Shown piece by piece: positions 44,675 to 55,466 of a stretch of DNA of 64,000 nucleotides; within the stretch, counting starts at the first letter, position 1, and each line of letters starts with the position of its first letter. The notes below the pieces were generated by a model. The model searched no databases and was not told the origin of the DNA. It was given only the letters and a program-made list of their open reading frames with translations. Source of the stretch: Acholoe squamosa (Eukaryota > Annelida > Polychaeta > Phyllodocida > Polynoidae); NCBI GenBank assembly GCA_949317995.1, contig OX439046.1, forward strand, positions 74,726,286 to 74,790,285, written 5' to 3'. The position numbers and the translations under genes are program-made.

Positions 44675-44910
44675 CACTGTAAAAAAAAGAGTCGAAATAA
44701 CGAAGGAACACTTTTCCCAAAGTTGCCACAGATCCATCGTTATTTTCACAGAGATGTTATTACTTTCAATAGGGATCCCTTGTACCAGTGTACTGCCTCC
44801 TGGAGCTTCTTGTAAAAGCTACACTGGCCCCCTGTTATCTAGATACAATGGTTCACTATTCAGTTTTACAAGTTTCCGTCGTAGATTCAGCAGTTATCTT
44901 TTACAGGGTG
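44675..44910 (+). mobile_element. CACTGTAAAA-end MITE, full length
   Basis: CACTGTAAAAAAAAGAGTCG at the left, CAGCAGTTATCTTTTACAGG at the right, 236 bp. Holds CCCAAAGTTGCCACAGATCC and TGTACTGCCTCCTGGAGCTT. Confidence 0.9.
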
Positions 44911-44971
44911 TCATTTTTAGACTCATCAGCGCTACATGCATTCTGACACACCGGGAAGTGATATCGTCCCT

Positions 44972-45752
44972 CTAGGGTCGGCTTGATGCATGGATACAGC
45001 TCTGGGGAGTTACTCACTGTTCGTGGCGAGTTACTCACTGTTCATGGCGAGTTACTCGCTGTTCATGGCGAGTTACTCACTGTTCTTGACGAGTTACTCA
45101 CTGTTCGTGACAAGCTACTCACTGTTCGTGGTGAGTTACTCGCTGTTCGTGGTGAGTTACTCGCTGTTCGTGGTGTTACTCGCTGTTCGTGGTGAGTTAC
45201 TCGCTGTTCGTGGTGAGTTACTCGCTGTTTGTGGCGAGTTACTCGCTGTTCATGGCGAGTTACTCACTGTTTGTGGCGAGTTACTCACTGTTCGTGGCGA
45301 GTTACTCACTGTTCGTGGCGAGTTACTCGCTGTTCGTGGTGAGTTACTCGCTGTTCATGGCGAGTTACTCGCTGTTCATGGTGAGTTACTCACTGTTCGT
45401 GGTGAGTTACTGTTCGTGGTGAGTTACTCACTGTTCGTGGTGAGTTACTCACTGTTCATGGCGAGTTACTCGCTGTTCGTGGCGAGTTACTCGCTGTTTG
45501 TGGTGAGTTACTTGCTGTTCATGGCGAGTTACTCGCTGTTCATGGCGAGTTACTCACTGTTCTTGAAGAGTTACTCACTGTTCATAAGTTACTTACCCTG
45601 TATGTATCATGTTATTCAAAGGGCATTTCACAGATCGCTCTATAAAATGTCGACCTAATTCGTCAGTATGACAATATTGACAATACAGAGTCGTCATCCT
45701 GATGACTAAGGTCGTCCGGATGCACTCCTGCATCAGCGGCCATTAAAGGGTT
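44972..45752 (-). mobile_element. NHF element whose hairpin B loop has expanded
   Basis: Starts in the centre/B side (TAGGGTCGGCTTGATGCATG, ATACAGCTCTGGGGAG). The loop sequence GAGTTACTCnCTGTTC is then repeated for about 595 bp. After about 100 bp it ends with TCCTGCATCAGCGGCCATTA then AAGGGTTA. Confidence 0.7.
44999..45594. repeat. 21-bp satellite made from the NHF hairpin B loop
   Basis: About 28 units of CTGTTCGTGGCGAGTTACTCG/A. GGCGAGTTACTCGCC is the palindromic tip of hairpin B. Units vary at GGCGAG/GGTGAG and TTCGTGG/TTCATGG, and no unit is interrupted by unique sequence. Because 21 is divisible by three, all frames stay open and give a false 222-codon ORF. Confidence 0.93.
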
Positions 45753-46067
45753 ATAAGCTTAAGTGGTTGAGTGGATTATTAATCTTTGTTATTTGCTATA
45801 TATTCTGATAAAGCCCACAGTAACATTTAGCCTCCTTTTATCCTACATGTACATAGCACCATACGCAGACCTTTCTCATGAGATATTACCGACCACGGGC
45901 TGTATAATGCCCTCTTGGTTGTTTTTCCATCACATTTCTGATAAGAGCTTTTGCAGTCTTCTGATTTCTCTAATATTTATCTTGTCTCAAGTGTTATCGA
46001 AGCGAGCCCTTTGCTTGAAACATGTCACGATGTAAACACAGATAAGATATTATATATTCCAGGAGCG

Positions 46068-46109
46068 AGGGAGACAGAGACAGAGGCAGAGAGACAGAGA
46101 GAAGGGGGG

Positions 46110-46158
<49 letters not shown>

Positions 46159-46192
46159 AGAGAGAGAGACAGAGAGACAGAGAGACAGAGAC
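46068..46192. repeat. (GA)n / GAGACA microsatellite
   Basis: GAGACAGAGACAGAGGCAGA passing into (GA)n and back to GAGAGACAGAGAGACAGAGA. Confidence 0.95.
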
Positions 46193-46309
46193 ATACACAT
46201 ACTGAGACAGTCAGACTCAAGTTCCATCAGGCAGGTATACACATGTTGACATGGGGAACTGTGGATCTAGGAGCAGAGATGTTCTGCCAACCAATTATGC
46301 ACCGCCTGC

Positions 46310-46324
46310 ACTGCCCCCTGCAGG
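46310..46324 (-). promoter_or_regulatory. CTCF-like motif
   Basis: ACTGCCCCCTGCAGG fits the reverse CTCF core at 14 of 15 positions by eye. Not in a recognised element. Confidence 0.3.
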
Positions 46325-47301
46325 CAAAATGGCCAGCCACAGCTTGACGAACCATATTAGGTCCTTCATAACCATAACCGTAACATTGCAATAATGGGCT
46401 GGGGTTTGAATGAGTGCTGGTCTCAAACACGCACCGTAGGTGCTGAATCCACGCTTAAATTGAGAATATGTATACCTTGAATAAATGTCTTGTATAAGAA
46501 CCGGGAATAATCACCCCAGCAGTTCAAATCTATTAGCGCCTGGGCTGTTTATCACAACGATACAATAGTGGTTTTTTTTTTGTTTTCTTAGTGTCTGTCC
46601 CAAGCATATTTTCTGTGTAGATCCCTGAGATATTGTCTAGAGCTATCTAGATATTATGTATGGCTTGTGTTTGACCACTTAAAAGCCGCTAGTCTATTGA
46701 AGTCTGTCATAATCATACTTGAAGGCATTTCTTTGGCAATTATTAAAAAAACAATGCATAATTATATCTAAAACTTGGTGGTTTTTGATACATTTAGTCA
46801 AAGCTAAAAGTAATATCGCTCAAATCATTGAATAGTTTCCAGAGCAGAATTTTAGGTATGCCGCTTTTCCCCTCTTGTTTTCTTTGTTTTTGCCTTAGTG
46901 TGTTTTGAAATATGCTGCAGACCACCAATACACTCCTCCACCATCCACCCCCACCCACCCTCTCTCCACACCAGTCCCCTGCTGCCTCCACACATGGAGG
47001 CTAGTTAGAATTAATGTTTTATTCATGAAGGAGTCTGGAGGGTGGCCAGCCGCCCGTCGCCCGCCGTGTGAGGGCCCAATACTCAGGGGACATGTTCATT
47101 TTTCAGTCTCCATACCATGTCCCACCTTCCAATTCCCACCTTTCACTCCTCCACACACACTCAGACACTAAAATATCTAGGGTCAATTCTCCTCTGTCTG
47201 ACCAAAATTCATGCTTTTGAGCTAGGATTTTATAATACCCACAGATAAGCCGCACCCTGACTATGGGGGAAAGGTAATACTGGCTATACAGGTAGCAAGG
47301 A

Positions 47302-47420
47302 TACATTGGGCCAATGTCGGCTTATATTGGGCCAATGTCGGCTTATATTGGGCCAATGTCGGCTTATATCGGGCCAATGTTGGCATATATTGGGCCAATG
47401 TCGGCTTATATTGGGCCAAA
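47302..47420. repeat. 21-bp minisatellite, about 5.5 copies
   Basis: Unit ATTGGGCCAATGTCGGCTTAT. The core ATTGGGCCAAT is itself a palindrome. Confidence 0.9.
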
Positions 47421-48239
47421 CATGGATAAGCATGGCCCAATGCTCCAAAGCTGATTGGGGTACTTGCCATATTATAATGTCCACTTTCCTACAAAAAGAG
47501 GCTTATAAAACTCTTCCACTTGCTTTTCCTCGTGTCAAGACAAAATATTGCAACATTTGAATTCCAATCCTAGCTAGATTCAAATTTTAAATTCAGGTAA
47601 CACACTCGGCTTCACCTTATTACATGTATGTTTATACTCCTGCCCCTGTACCAAACTCATGATGCAATTTAGATTTTGGCCAAAATCATGAAAATTGACC
47701 ACAATCCACCATCCAACCACTCAGCTCCCATCAGAGCTCAGGCCTACAGGAGGCAACCACCAACTCATCCATTTATCTGGGTGCTACCTCCTGCCCCGCG
47801 ACTCGTTTCAATATCTCTTTTGCCTGCCACGGGGGCTTCCGGGGGAATATTTCACCGTTTTTCCAGATGTAATTGATGGTTGGGTGTAGCAGGGTCTAAT
47901 TGTCCTACAGGGCTGGTGTGGTGGATGGTGTACACACACAAAATGTAGGGTCACTAGGGTGTTATATATGAGTAGTATAAAATCAGCGAGTTATAACCTG
48001 TCAAATCTATCTTGATGAACCTGGTACAGACTCGCTCAGACTGATCAAAGACTTAGGTTGATTACAGTAGACGGCCTTACACTGCTTACAGGCCATTTTC
48101 TAAAGGCTTCTGGTGCAGCTTGTAACACCTCCAGGAACACAGGGTGCAGCTTATATATAATTATGTTGGGTTTTACTTACATGGACTAAAGGAAGGAATG
48201 TGCCAGGTCTGACAAATTAGATTTGACAGATTTTGCTTC

Positions 48240-49045
48240 ATTTGCTTATTGCACACTCTGAAGACCCTATGTCTTCTGTGGCTGGTTTAGGATGGAGGAC
48301 TGAGGGATGGGGGAGTCTTATTGCTCACTTTGAAGACCCTATGTTGTCAGTGCAGGGTCAGGTTGGAGGATTGAGGGATGGGACAGTCTTATTGCTCACT
48401 TTGAAGACCCTATGTTGTCAGTGCAGGGTCAGGTTGGAGGATTGAGGGATGGGACAGTCTTATTGTGCACTTTGAAGACCCTATGTTGTCGGTGCAGGGT
48501 CAGGGTGGAGGGACTGAGGGATGGGGCAGTCTTATTGCTCACTTTGAAGACCCTATGTTGTCAGTGCAGGGTCAGGGTGGAGGGACTGAGGGATGGGGCA
48601 GTCCTATTGCTCACTTTGAAGACCCTATGTTGTCAGTGCAGGGTCAGGGTGGAGGGACTGAGGGATGGGGCAGTCTTATTGCTCACCTTGAAGACCCTAT
48701 GTTGTCAGTGCAGGGTCAGGGTGGAGGGACTGAGGGATGGGGCAGTCTTATTGCTCACCTTGAAGACCCTATGTTGTCAGTGCAGGGTCAGGGTGGAGGG
48801 ACTGAGGGATGGGCAGTCTTATTGCTCACTTTGAAGACCCTATGTTGTCAGTGCAGGGTCAGGGTGGAGGGACTGAGGGATGGGCAGTCTTATTGCTCAC
48901 TTTGAAGACCCTATGTTGTCAGTGCAGGGTCAGGGTGGAGGGACTGAGGGATGGGCAGTCTTATTGCTCACTTTGAAGACCCTATGTTGTCAGTGCAGGG
49001 TCAGGTTGGAGGGACTGAGGGATGGGGCAGTCTTATTGCACACAT
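48240..49045. repeat. 71/72-bp minisatellite, about 11 copies
   Basis: Unit CTTATTGCTCACTTTGAAGA plus CCCTATGTTGTCAGTGCAGG, GTCAGGGTGGAGGGACTGAG and GGATGGGGCAGT. The outermost left unit is the most diverged and the right units are nearly identical. Confidence 0.95.
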
Positions 49046-49136
49046 CTGTCACTGGTATAGTGGTATAGGGTGTACTTACACCAAGTCTTACATTACATGC
49101 CATGCTGACACGCTGACCATACTGCTACGCTAGTGT

Positions 49137-49247
49137 TAAGGTTTTAAGGGCTGCTGATGCAGAAGTGCATCATGCCCATTGGTTGCCATGATACATCAAT
49201 GACACTGCTCACCAGCTCTTCATTAGGGCATCATGCCAACCCTCCGC
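49137..49247. mobile_element. NHF left half
   Basis: GTTTTAAGGGCTGCTGATGC, AGAAGTGCATCATGCCCATT, shortened hairpin A, and CCAACCCTCCGCA where it stops. Confidence 0.7.
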
Positions 49248-49492
49248 AATTTTTGATCTTCAAATATAATTTTTTTTTATTTTGTATTAACATAAACTAG
49301 TTACGTAGTTACGAACTGTCACTGATGATCCGTATTTTAGACCAGATTCAAGGTGAATGTAATGTCTCTGTAGTAGACCTTCCATTTGTGAGGCATCCGT
49401 CTGACCTAGAGGCATCCGTCTGACAAATGTTTGCCATGAAATTAGACCGTGCAGACCTTATTACTTCCTGCCTGGTTTCTCTTTAATTGGTT

Positions 49493-49622
49493 TAGCCCTC
49501 TAAGGCTCCGTTGATGCAGGAGCGCATCATGCCCATTGGCCAGCATGATGCAACAACGATAAGTCTTCTTGCCAGGACTTCATTGGTGCATCACGCCAAC
49601 ACGCTTCAGGATGTATCTTACA
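49493..49622. mobile_element. NHF left half
   Basis: TAGCCCTCTAAGGCTCCGTT, GATGCAGGAGCGCATCATGC, hairpin A with a damaged left arm, then ACGCTTCAGGATGTATC. Confidence 0.7.
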
Positions 49623-49639
49623 TTAGGTGGCCATGTCAG

Positions 49640-49712
49640 ACACAGGGCCTTGGTGTAGTGGTTTTCATACCTGTCTCAAGACATAGAGACCCTGGTTCGA
49701 ATCCCACAGGTT
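49640..49712 (+). mobile_element. tRNA-derived SINE-like head
   Basis: GGCCTTGGTGTAGTGGTTTT resembles an A box and CCCTGGTTCGAATCCCACAG a B box with canonical T-loop TTCGAAT. Stems do not close into a full cloverleaf, so it is read as a tRNA-derived element abutting the MITE at 49719. Confidence 0.55.
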
Positions 49713-49718
49713 CTTTGA

Positions 49719-49897
49719 CACACTGAAAACAATTGTTGAAGTAACATTGTTATTTTCACAGTGATTCATTGTACCACCATACTGCCACCTATGGCTCATT
49801 GTACAAAGTACACTGCTTCACTGCTAAACACTTACGGTGGATCATCGTTCAGTTTTCGGAGGATCCCTGGTAGATTCAGCAGTTATTTTTTACAGTA
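49719..49897 (+). mobile_element. CACTGTAAAA-end MITE
   Basis: ACACTGAAAACAATTGTTGA at the left, GCAGTTATTTTTTACAGTA at the right, 179 bp with an internal deletion on the left side. Confidence 0.8.
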
Positions 49898-50072
49898 CAT
49901 GTTTTCCACCTGTTACAGGGTTAGCCCATTGAAGGTCGCTGATGCAGGAGTGCATCATGCCAGCTGATCATGCCCATTGGTCATCATGATGCACGATTGA
50001 AGTGCCGGCCAGACTACTCACCAGCACTTCATTGGAGCATCATGCTGGCCTTATGGGGTTGATACATATAAT

Positions 50073-50421
50073 GGTAAAGGTGAACGATGAGCAGTTTGAG
50101 CTGACCGTTTTTTTACGAGGGTGACCTGCCCGTTCCACAGGAGGCTGTTAGGCCGAGTGCGAAATGGGCAGGACATCCGAGGTGTTTGGGTGTATATTTG
50201 ATCTATTAAATGGACAAAAATGGACGAAAACTCACTTTTACCTATCGTCATCACGAAATGCTGACCGCCGGCATCTTGGATGTTTACGTTTCAAAAGGGC
50301 TGCACATGCACCTTGGGTGTATGACATCATCGTGCGGATTTGGCCCCGGTTATTCAACGCAGGGGTACAATACGCGGTCTCAGTGCTTTGTCTATGGAGC
50401 ATCGATATTCATCTTGACATA
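50073..50421. other. Unclassified sequence inserted in the NHF centre
   Basis: About 350 bp, relatively CpG-rich (GCTGACCGCCGGCATCTTGG, GGTACAATACGCGGTC). A 91-codon frame exists but has no recognised domain. No clear inverted ends seen. It may be an unknown short transposon. Confidence 0.4.
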
Positions 50422-50436
50422 ACTCCCGTAGCGCCG

Positions 50437-50540
50437 TAGGGTTGGCGTTGATACATATACTCCTGTAGGGTTGGCGTTGATACATATACTCCTGTAGGGT
50501 TGGCGTTGATACATATACTCCCGTAGGGTTGGCATGATGC
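50437..50540. repeat. 29-bp tandem repeat of the NHF central spacer, 4 copies
   Basis: GTAGGGTTGGCGTTGATACA plus TATACTCCT. The last copy continues as GGTTGGCATGATGCTCC into hairpin A, which shows the unit came from the NHF centre. Confidence 0.9.
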
Positions 50541-51129
50541 TCCAATGAAGTGCTGGTGAGCAGTCTCACCAGCACTTTATTGGTGCATCATGATGACCAA
50601 TTGGCATGATGCACTCCTGCATCAGAGCCCCTTAAAGAGTTAATTCTAGCAGCAGTGGCCCATAGTTGATAAATGTCAGTGTGGAATCAGTGTGTGCTGA
50701 CCTCATTACAGTCTGTGTCAGTGTGCCTGATTTGTGACTACTACATGAGCAGCTCATGCACTAGTAGAGGGTATTAACCCTGAACGGACAGCATAATGCA
50801 TTAACCCTCTATGTACCACTGATACACAAGTTTATGTCATGGCAGATATGATCGTTACTATAGAACAGTACTGGACATGCTGTATTCAATGGGGGGATGG
50901 AATACAATATGTGCATATTCAATGGCTGCCAATCATGTGACCTGATGCAATGAACACAGCTAAATATAGTTGAATTTCTTCATTTAAAAGCTTTCAAATC
51001 TGTGTAGCCATGACATAAATGCCTCTGTGAGGCCTGTCTGCATTCAACTCCACCTATAAGGTGTCTTTGAATACGGACAGCCTCACCTCGGTGAGTACGA
51101 TGCAAAATATTCCATGGTCATTGCTTTTG

Positions 51130-51308
51130 TCTCATGCCCATTAGTCAGCGTTATCAATGAAGTGCTGGTGAGTCTGTTTCATTTTTGCATCATGCCGACA
51201 AGAGAGTGTATGAACCGAATAGACTCAGCATGATGCATGCATGCACTTACCAGGCCAGTGCTGCATTCATGTATCATGCAAACCAAGGCATGATGCATCA
51301 TAATGCAG
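51130..51308 (+). mobile_element. NHF element, A-B order, diverged
   Basis: TCATGCCCATTAGTCAGCGT, hairpin A with a decayed right arm, GAGAGTGTATGAACCGAATA centre, hairpin B remnant, and GGCATGATGCATCATAATGC. A further fragment (CCCAAGAGGTCAGCGTGACA, CATCCCGACCCTGCAGGGAT) lies at 51418-51495. Confidence 0.6.
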
Positions 51309-51930
51309 GTATGCTGAGTTTACTTCCCTGGGCAGCAGTCAACTCCTCACCCTACATGCTTGATAGGCCTGCCCTGTGGAGTACACTGAGAGAGTCTTCC
51401 CGTCATGGTTGGTATACTCCCAAGAGGTCAGCGTGACACATGAATGCAATGCTATGATCATACAACATCCCGACCCTGCAGGGATGGTGCATTCCTATAG
51501 CGAGGTTTCTTGTTTATCAAGTGTCCGCGGCCATGTTAGTTCTGTCCACGGTACCTCGGTTGCATGTGCTAGTGGCCACTAGCTGGTCTGGAGCTGGTCC
51601 CGGTGACGCACACTGATAAGATGGGACCAGCATGTTCCTGGAAGTGGTTTTCAACCAGGGACAAGGTACCCATCATGGTATGAGTTATCAGTGGGCTTTA
51701 CCTCAACCAGCAAAATTCAAAAAGGGGGCTCCACTAGGCCTCCATTCTGAGTCCTATAGGTTCAACATGACACATGAAACCAGGGCTTTTATGTCGTGGC
51801 AGATAGGATCAATACTGGCCATGTCATATTCAATGGGGGGATGGAATACAATGTGGTCGTATTCAATGACTGACGATCACATGACCCTCAGTGCTTCTGC
51901 CGGCATTCAAGTCGGCCTCGTTGACATTTG

Positions 51931-52089
51931 CTGATGTATTCATGCATCATACTGACCCTACAGAGGTGATAAGGTCCCAGAGGGTCGGCATGATGCTCCA
52001 ATGAAGTGCTGGCGAGCAGACTGACCAGCACTTCATTGGTGCATCAATTGTCAGGCTGCACTCCTGCATCAGTGACCTTTAAAGGGTTA
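51931..52089 (-). mobile_element. NHF right two-thirds, B-A order
   Basis: Right arm of hairpin B (GTATTCATGCATCATACTGA), centre AGGTCCCAGAGGGTCGGCAT, hairpin A, and end TGACCTTTAAAGGGTTAA. Confidence 0.85.
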
Positions 52090-52215
52090 AAGTAAGAAGG
52101 AGAAGCTCACATGTCAGACGTACAGATTACCTACCAGGCTGACTACGACAGACTTAGACAATGTATGACCTCAGGCCTATAGATCACAGAATGCCTTAAA
52201 GTAGCTTTTAACATT

Positions 52216-52877
52216 GGCTGTCATGGTGTATACACACAACCCTGAGAAGTAGACTCACATTCATGCACCATGGCGCCCCTCCAGGCTTGAGTAGGGTGGG
52301 TATGATATGCCTCCAGGCTTGAGTAGGGTGGGTATGATATGCCTCCAGGCTTGAGTAGGGTGGGCATGATATGCCTCCAGGCTTGAGTAGAGTCGGTATG
52401 ATATGCCTCTAGGCTTGAGTAGGGTGGGCATGATATGCCTCCAGGCTTGAGTAGGGTGGGCATGATATGCCTCCAGGCTTGAGTAGAGTCGGTATGATAT
52501 GCCTCTAGGCTTGAGTAGGGTGGGCATGATATGCCTCCAGGCTTGAGTAGGGTGGGCATGATATGCCTCCAGGCTTGAGTAGAGTCGGTATGATATGCCT
52601 CTAGGCTTGAGTAGGGTCGGTATGATATGCCTCCAGGCTTGAGTAGGGTGGGTATGATATGCCTCCAGGCTTGAGTAGGGTGGGTATGATATGCCTCCAG
52701 GCTTGAGTAGGGTGGGTATGATATGCCTCCAGGCTTGAGTAGGGTGGGTATGATATGCCGACAGGCTTGAGTAGGGTCGGTATGATATGCCGAGTGAACT
52801 CACCAGGGCTGCATGCCGGCAAGCAGTCTCACAAGCGCATTGGTTGGCATGATGGGCTCCAGCATTAAAGGGCTAAA
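52216..52877 (-). mobile_element. NHF element with expanded central spacer
   Basis: CTGTCATGGTGTATACAC..., hairpin remnants (CATTCATGCACCATGGCGCC at the left, CACCAGGGCTGCATGCCGGC at the right) and end TCCAGCATTAAAGGGCTAA flank a 32-bp array. Confidence 0.65.
52281..52792. repeat. 32-bp satellite made from the NHF centre, 16 copies
   Basis: Unit AGGCTTGAGTAGGGTGGGTA plus TGATATGCCTCC. CCCTCCAGG and AGGGTCGGCATGATG of the NHF centre can be seen in it. Variants GGGTGGG, GAGTCGG and CCTCTAGG form a three-unit (96-bp) higher-order pattern repeated in the middle of the array. Confidence 0.9.
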
Positions 52878-52974
52878 AGGTAGGAAGATGTATGCCCACA
52901 GGCTTAGTGAACTCCAATCATGATTAGACCTGTGTGCCACAATTATTTCCCATGACAAATGAGAGGAATATGTC

Positions 52975-53205
52975 TTAACACTTCAAGGGGCTATCGTTGT
53001 GGTGCAGTGATGAAGTGCTGGTAAGACTGCTCGCCAGTGCTTCATTGGTGCATCATGCTGACCCTCCAGGAGTGTATCAACCCTGTAGAGTCATCATGAT
53101 GCATGAATGTAGCTTTGGCGAGTTACTCACCAGCGCTGCGCTGATGCATCACGACGACCAATGGGCATAATGTGTTAATATCTTAGAGGCACCTAAAGGT
53201 TTAAC
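52975..53205 (+). mobile_element. NHF element, A-B order
   Basis: TAACACTTCAAGGGGCTATC start, hairpin A, spacer CCTCCAGGAGTGTATCAACC in canonical A-B form, hairpin B, end GAGGCACCTAAAGGTTTAA. Confidence 0.88.
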
Positions 53206-54517
53206 TATGCTGGGCTGAGGTAGGAGAAGGATGAGGTCTGGCTTGGAGATATGTTACTTTGAAAGGCAGGCTGAAGCACTCTGGGATGGGACTTTCTACT
53301 TCTGTGATGTATTCTGATGGAATACGGTAGATTCTCACCCGATTCAGTTTTTATCATTTTAGAACTGATATGCCCAGAAGGTGGTGTAAGTACACCCTAT
53401 ACCACAGGAGGCTGACACAGCTCACTTTTCTTTTTCGTGATCTAAATATCTGTAAAAACCTTTACCCCCCAGCACTTATTCAACACTATGACCTATACCA
53501 TGGTTAGGGCCATCCCATGAAGCTTATTCGGACAGCCCATAATAGACTTAACTTTGAAGGGCTACTGTTATAGAATCTGACTAAATCTCTCATTCAGAAA
53601 TTGTGTTGAATATTCTTTATTTTTCCTGAGTGTTAAGATGTACAATTCTGAAATTGATGCTTACCATACTTCTGGCAAACATCCTTGGATACCTCCAGGG
53701 GAGGAGGTAGTTGGTGAATAACCATCCTAGCCATCTTCCTTACCCAGAGGCCCCTGTAAGCAGCCTGCAGTTGACAGGCCTACCCTGAGGGCATTATTTG
53801 TCTCCATGGTAACCAGCCTGTTTGGGGCCTGATTAACATGACTTAGTTTGGTGGCACCCTCATCTCCCACATTGGGGACTAATGACTGCTTGCGCCCCCA
53901 TCTACCAGATTGGGCACTAATGGATGCTAGTTTGGACATCCTTATGGATAGAGGGAGTAGGGATTGATATCACGTCCTGCCATTACGGGTTCTACGTCAT
54001 GATTTTATGGGTTTAACGTCACAGAATTAAGGGTTTTATGCCAGGGGTACCAGGCCTCTGGTAGGCAGATGGGACCAGGATAGGACCCTGAAATTTATAC
54101 CCTAATCTAAGATCTAATTTAATGTTTATATGGCAATATCTTGAACTGAGAGAAACAAAACTAAAGTCCTAGATCATCATTTTGAGTACCCAATTTTGTC
54201 ACACCGTGATCTCCAATTCTAGTTTCAGTGTCCTTGTTCTAAGCAATGGTTGATGAACATTGAAATGTTTGTAATGTGGATTCAGCACCAACCCAATTGT
54301 TTAAAGCCTATGGCTTGTGTGTCTGGATGTCCCATGGTATTTGGCCACCTCAAGGGCAGTGCACCCTTTACTGTGTTATGCAATGTTTTCAAAACTCTGG
54401 ATTCAGAATCTCAGGACTATAATAGCCATGTCCACAGATACCCCTTTATTCCTGTGGTATTTTACAATGGGTTCAGAATCTTAATGTTAAACAGTCTTCA
54501 GAATCTTTCTTACAGCC

Positions 54518-54699
54518 TACACTGTATAATCTAACTGTTGAATCCATCAGGGATCCTCATATAACTGAGCAGTGAACCACCAGGTGGCAGTATGGTGGTA
54601 CACAAATATACAAGGAAACTGTGAAAATAGTGACGGATCCCTGGCACCTTTGGGAAAAGGATTGCACTGTTATTTCGCAGACATTTCTTTTTAGAGTGC
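54518..54699 (-). mobile_element. CACTGTAAAA-end MITE
   Basis: CTACACTGTATAATCTAACT at the left, GACATTTCTTTTTAGAGTG at the right, 182 bp. CACCAGGTGGCAGTATGGTG is the family's inner landmark. Confidence 0.8.
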
Positions 54700-54981
54700 A
54701 GCATCCATGGCACCATACCCATGCCTCCTACTACATTCTAACACACTGTATATAATAGACTCCCAGTGGGGTTGTAGCTCTTACAAAGTGAAGTCCAAGT
54801 GAAGTCCAGGGAGCCTCATTATGTAAAGCACACTCTCTGTACGTGATAGTCAGTTGTCTGTGTGAGAGTGCATTCATTTTAGACTTGGTGAGAAGCTACT
54901 TCTACCTCAATACTACCATGTGGAGACCATTACAGAGATGTAATTGGCAATATAGAGGATTATTGGATGAGCACCGTAGCC

Positions 54982-55376
54982 CCATCCCTAACCCTAACCT
55001 CAACCCTATCCCTAACCCTAGCCCTAGACCTATCCCTAGCCCTATCCCTAACCCTATCCCTATCCCTAACCCTATCCCTAACCCTAGCCCTAGCCCTAAC
55101 CCTAGCCCTAGCCCTAGCCCTAGCCCTAACCCTATCCCCATCCCTAACCCTAACCTCAACCCTATCCCTAACCCTAGCCCTAGCCCTAGCCCTAACCCTA
55201 ACCCTATCCCTAACCCTATCCCTAACCCTAGCCCTAGCCCTATCCCTAACCCTATCCCTATCCCTATCCCTAACCCTAACCCTATCCCCATCCCTAACCC
55301 TAACTTCAACCCTGCCCTCAACCCTAGCCCTAGACCTAACCCTAGCCCTAGCCCTAGCCCTCACACCAACCCTAAC
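54982..55376. repeat. Degenerate telomere-like CCCTAA repeat
   Basis: About 395 bp of hexamers CCCTAA, CCCTAG and CCCTAT in mixed order with a few CCTCAACC interruptions. CCCTAA is the complement of the TTAGGG animal telomere unit. An inner segment (CCCATCCCTAACCCTAACCT) recurs, showing local duplication. Unique sequence on both sides makes it interstitial. Confidence 0.9.
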
Positions 55377-55466
55377 CCTTGCACATTATCCATACTTTAT
55401 GGAATCTAAGGAAAGGATGTTGATCTGGAGGCCATTTCTTAACACACTATGACTGCTGTCCTTCAA

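Larger units (their letters stand above)
49920..50643. mobile_element. NHF element, A-A type, with an insert and centre expansion
   Basis: GTTAGCCCATTGAAGGTCGC start, hairpin A, centre TATGGGGTTGATACATATA broken at about 50072. About 350 bp of foreign sequence follows, then the centre resumes as four tandem 29-bp copies. Hairpin A (50531-50588) and end GAGCCCCTTAAAGAGTTAA complete it. Confidence 0.75.

Noticed and set aside
44526-44975. 149-codon open frame
   Set aside because: Runs through a CACTGTAAAA MITE and NHF sequence; no domain or splice signals.
44990-45658. 222-codon open frame, longest in the window
   Set aside because: It is the 21-bp NHF-derived satellite read in frame (SYSLFV repeats), with no start context or domain.
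48412-48905. 140- and 146-codon open frames
   Set aside because: Translation of the 71/72-bp minisatellite.
49640-49712. Possible tRNA gene (also 21806-21880)
   Set aside because: A and B boxes are present but acceptor and anticodon stems do not pair and there is no terminator T-run at the right place; better read as tRNA-derived SINE heads.
50164-50439. 91-codon frame in the insert at 50073-50421
   Set aside because: No recognisable domain, no splice sites matching a neighbour, and it ends in NHF-derived sequence.
52261-52803. 180-codon open frame on the minus strand
   Set aside because: Translation of the 32-bp NHF-centre array; no recognised domain.
54982-55376. Chromosome end
   Set aside because: Degenerate repeats flanked on both sides by ordinary sequence, so interstitial.
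54843-55409. 188-codon open frame (and long frames on the other strand)
   Set aside because: It translates the CCCTAA-like hexamer array into Pro/Asn/Ser/Ile repeats; unit lengths divisible by three keep frames open.
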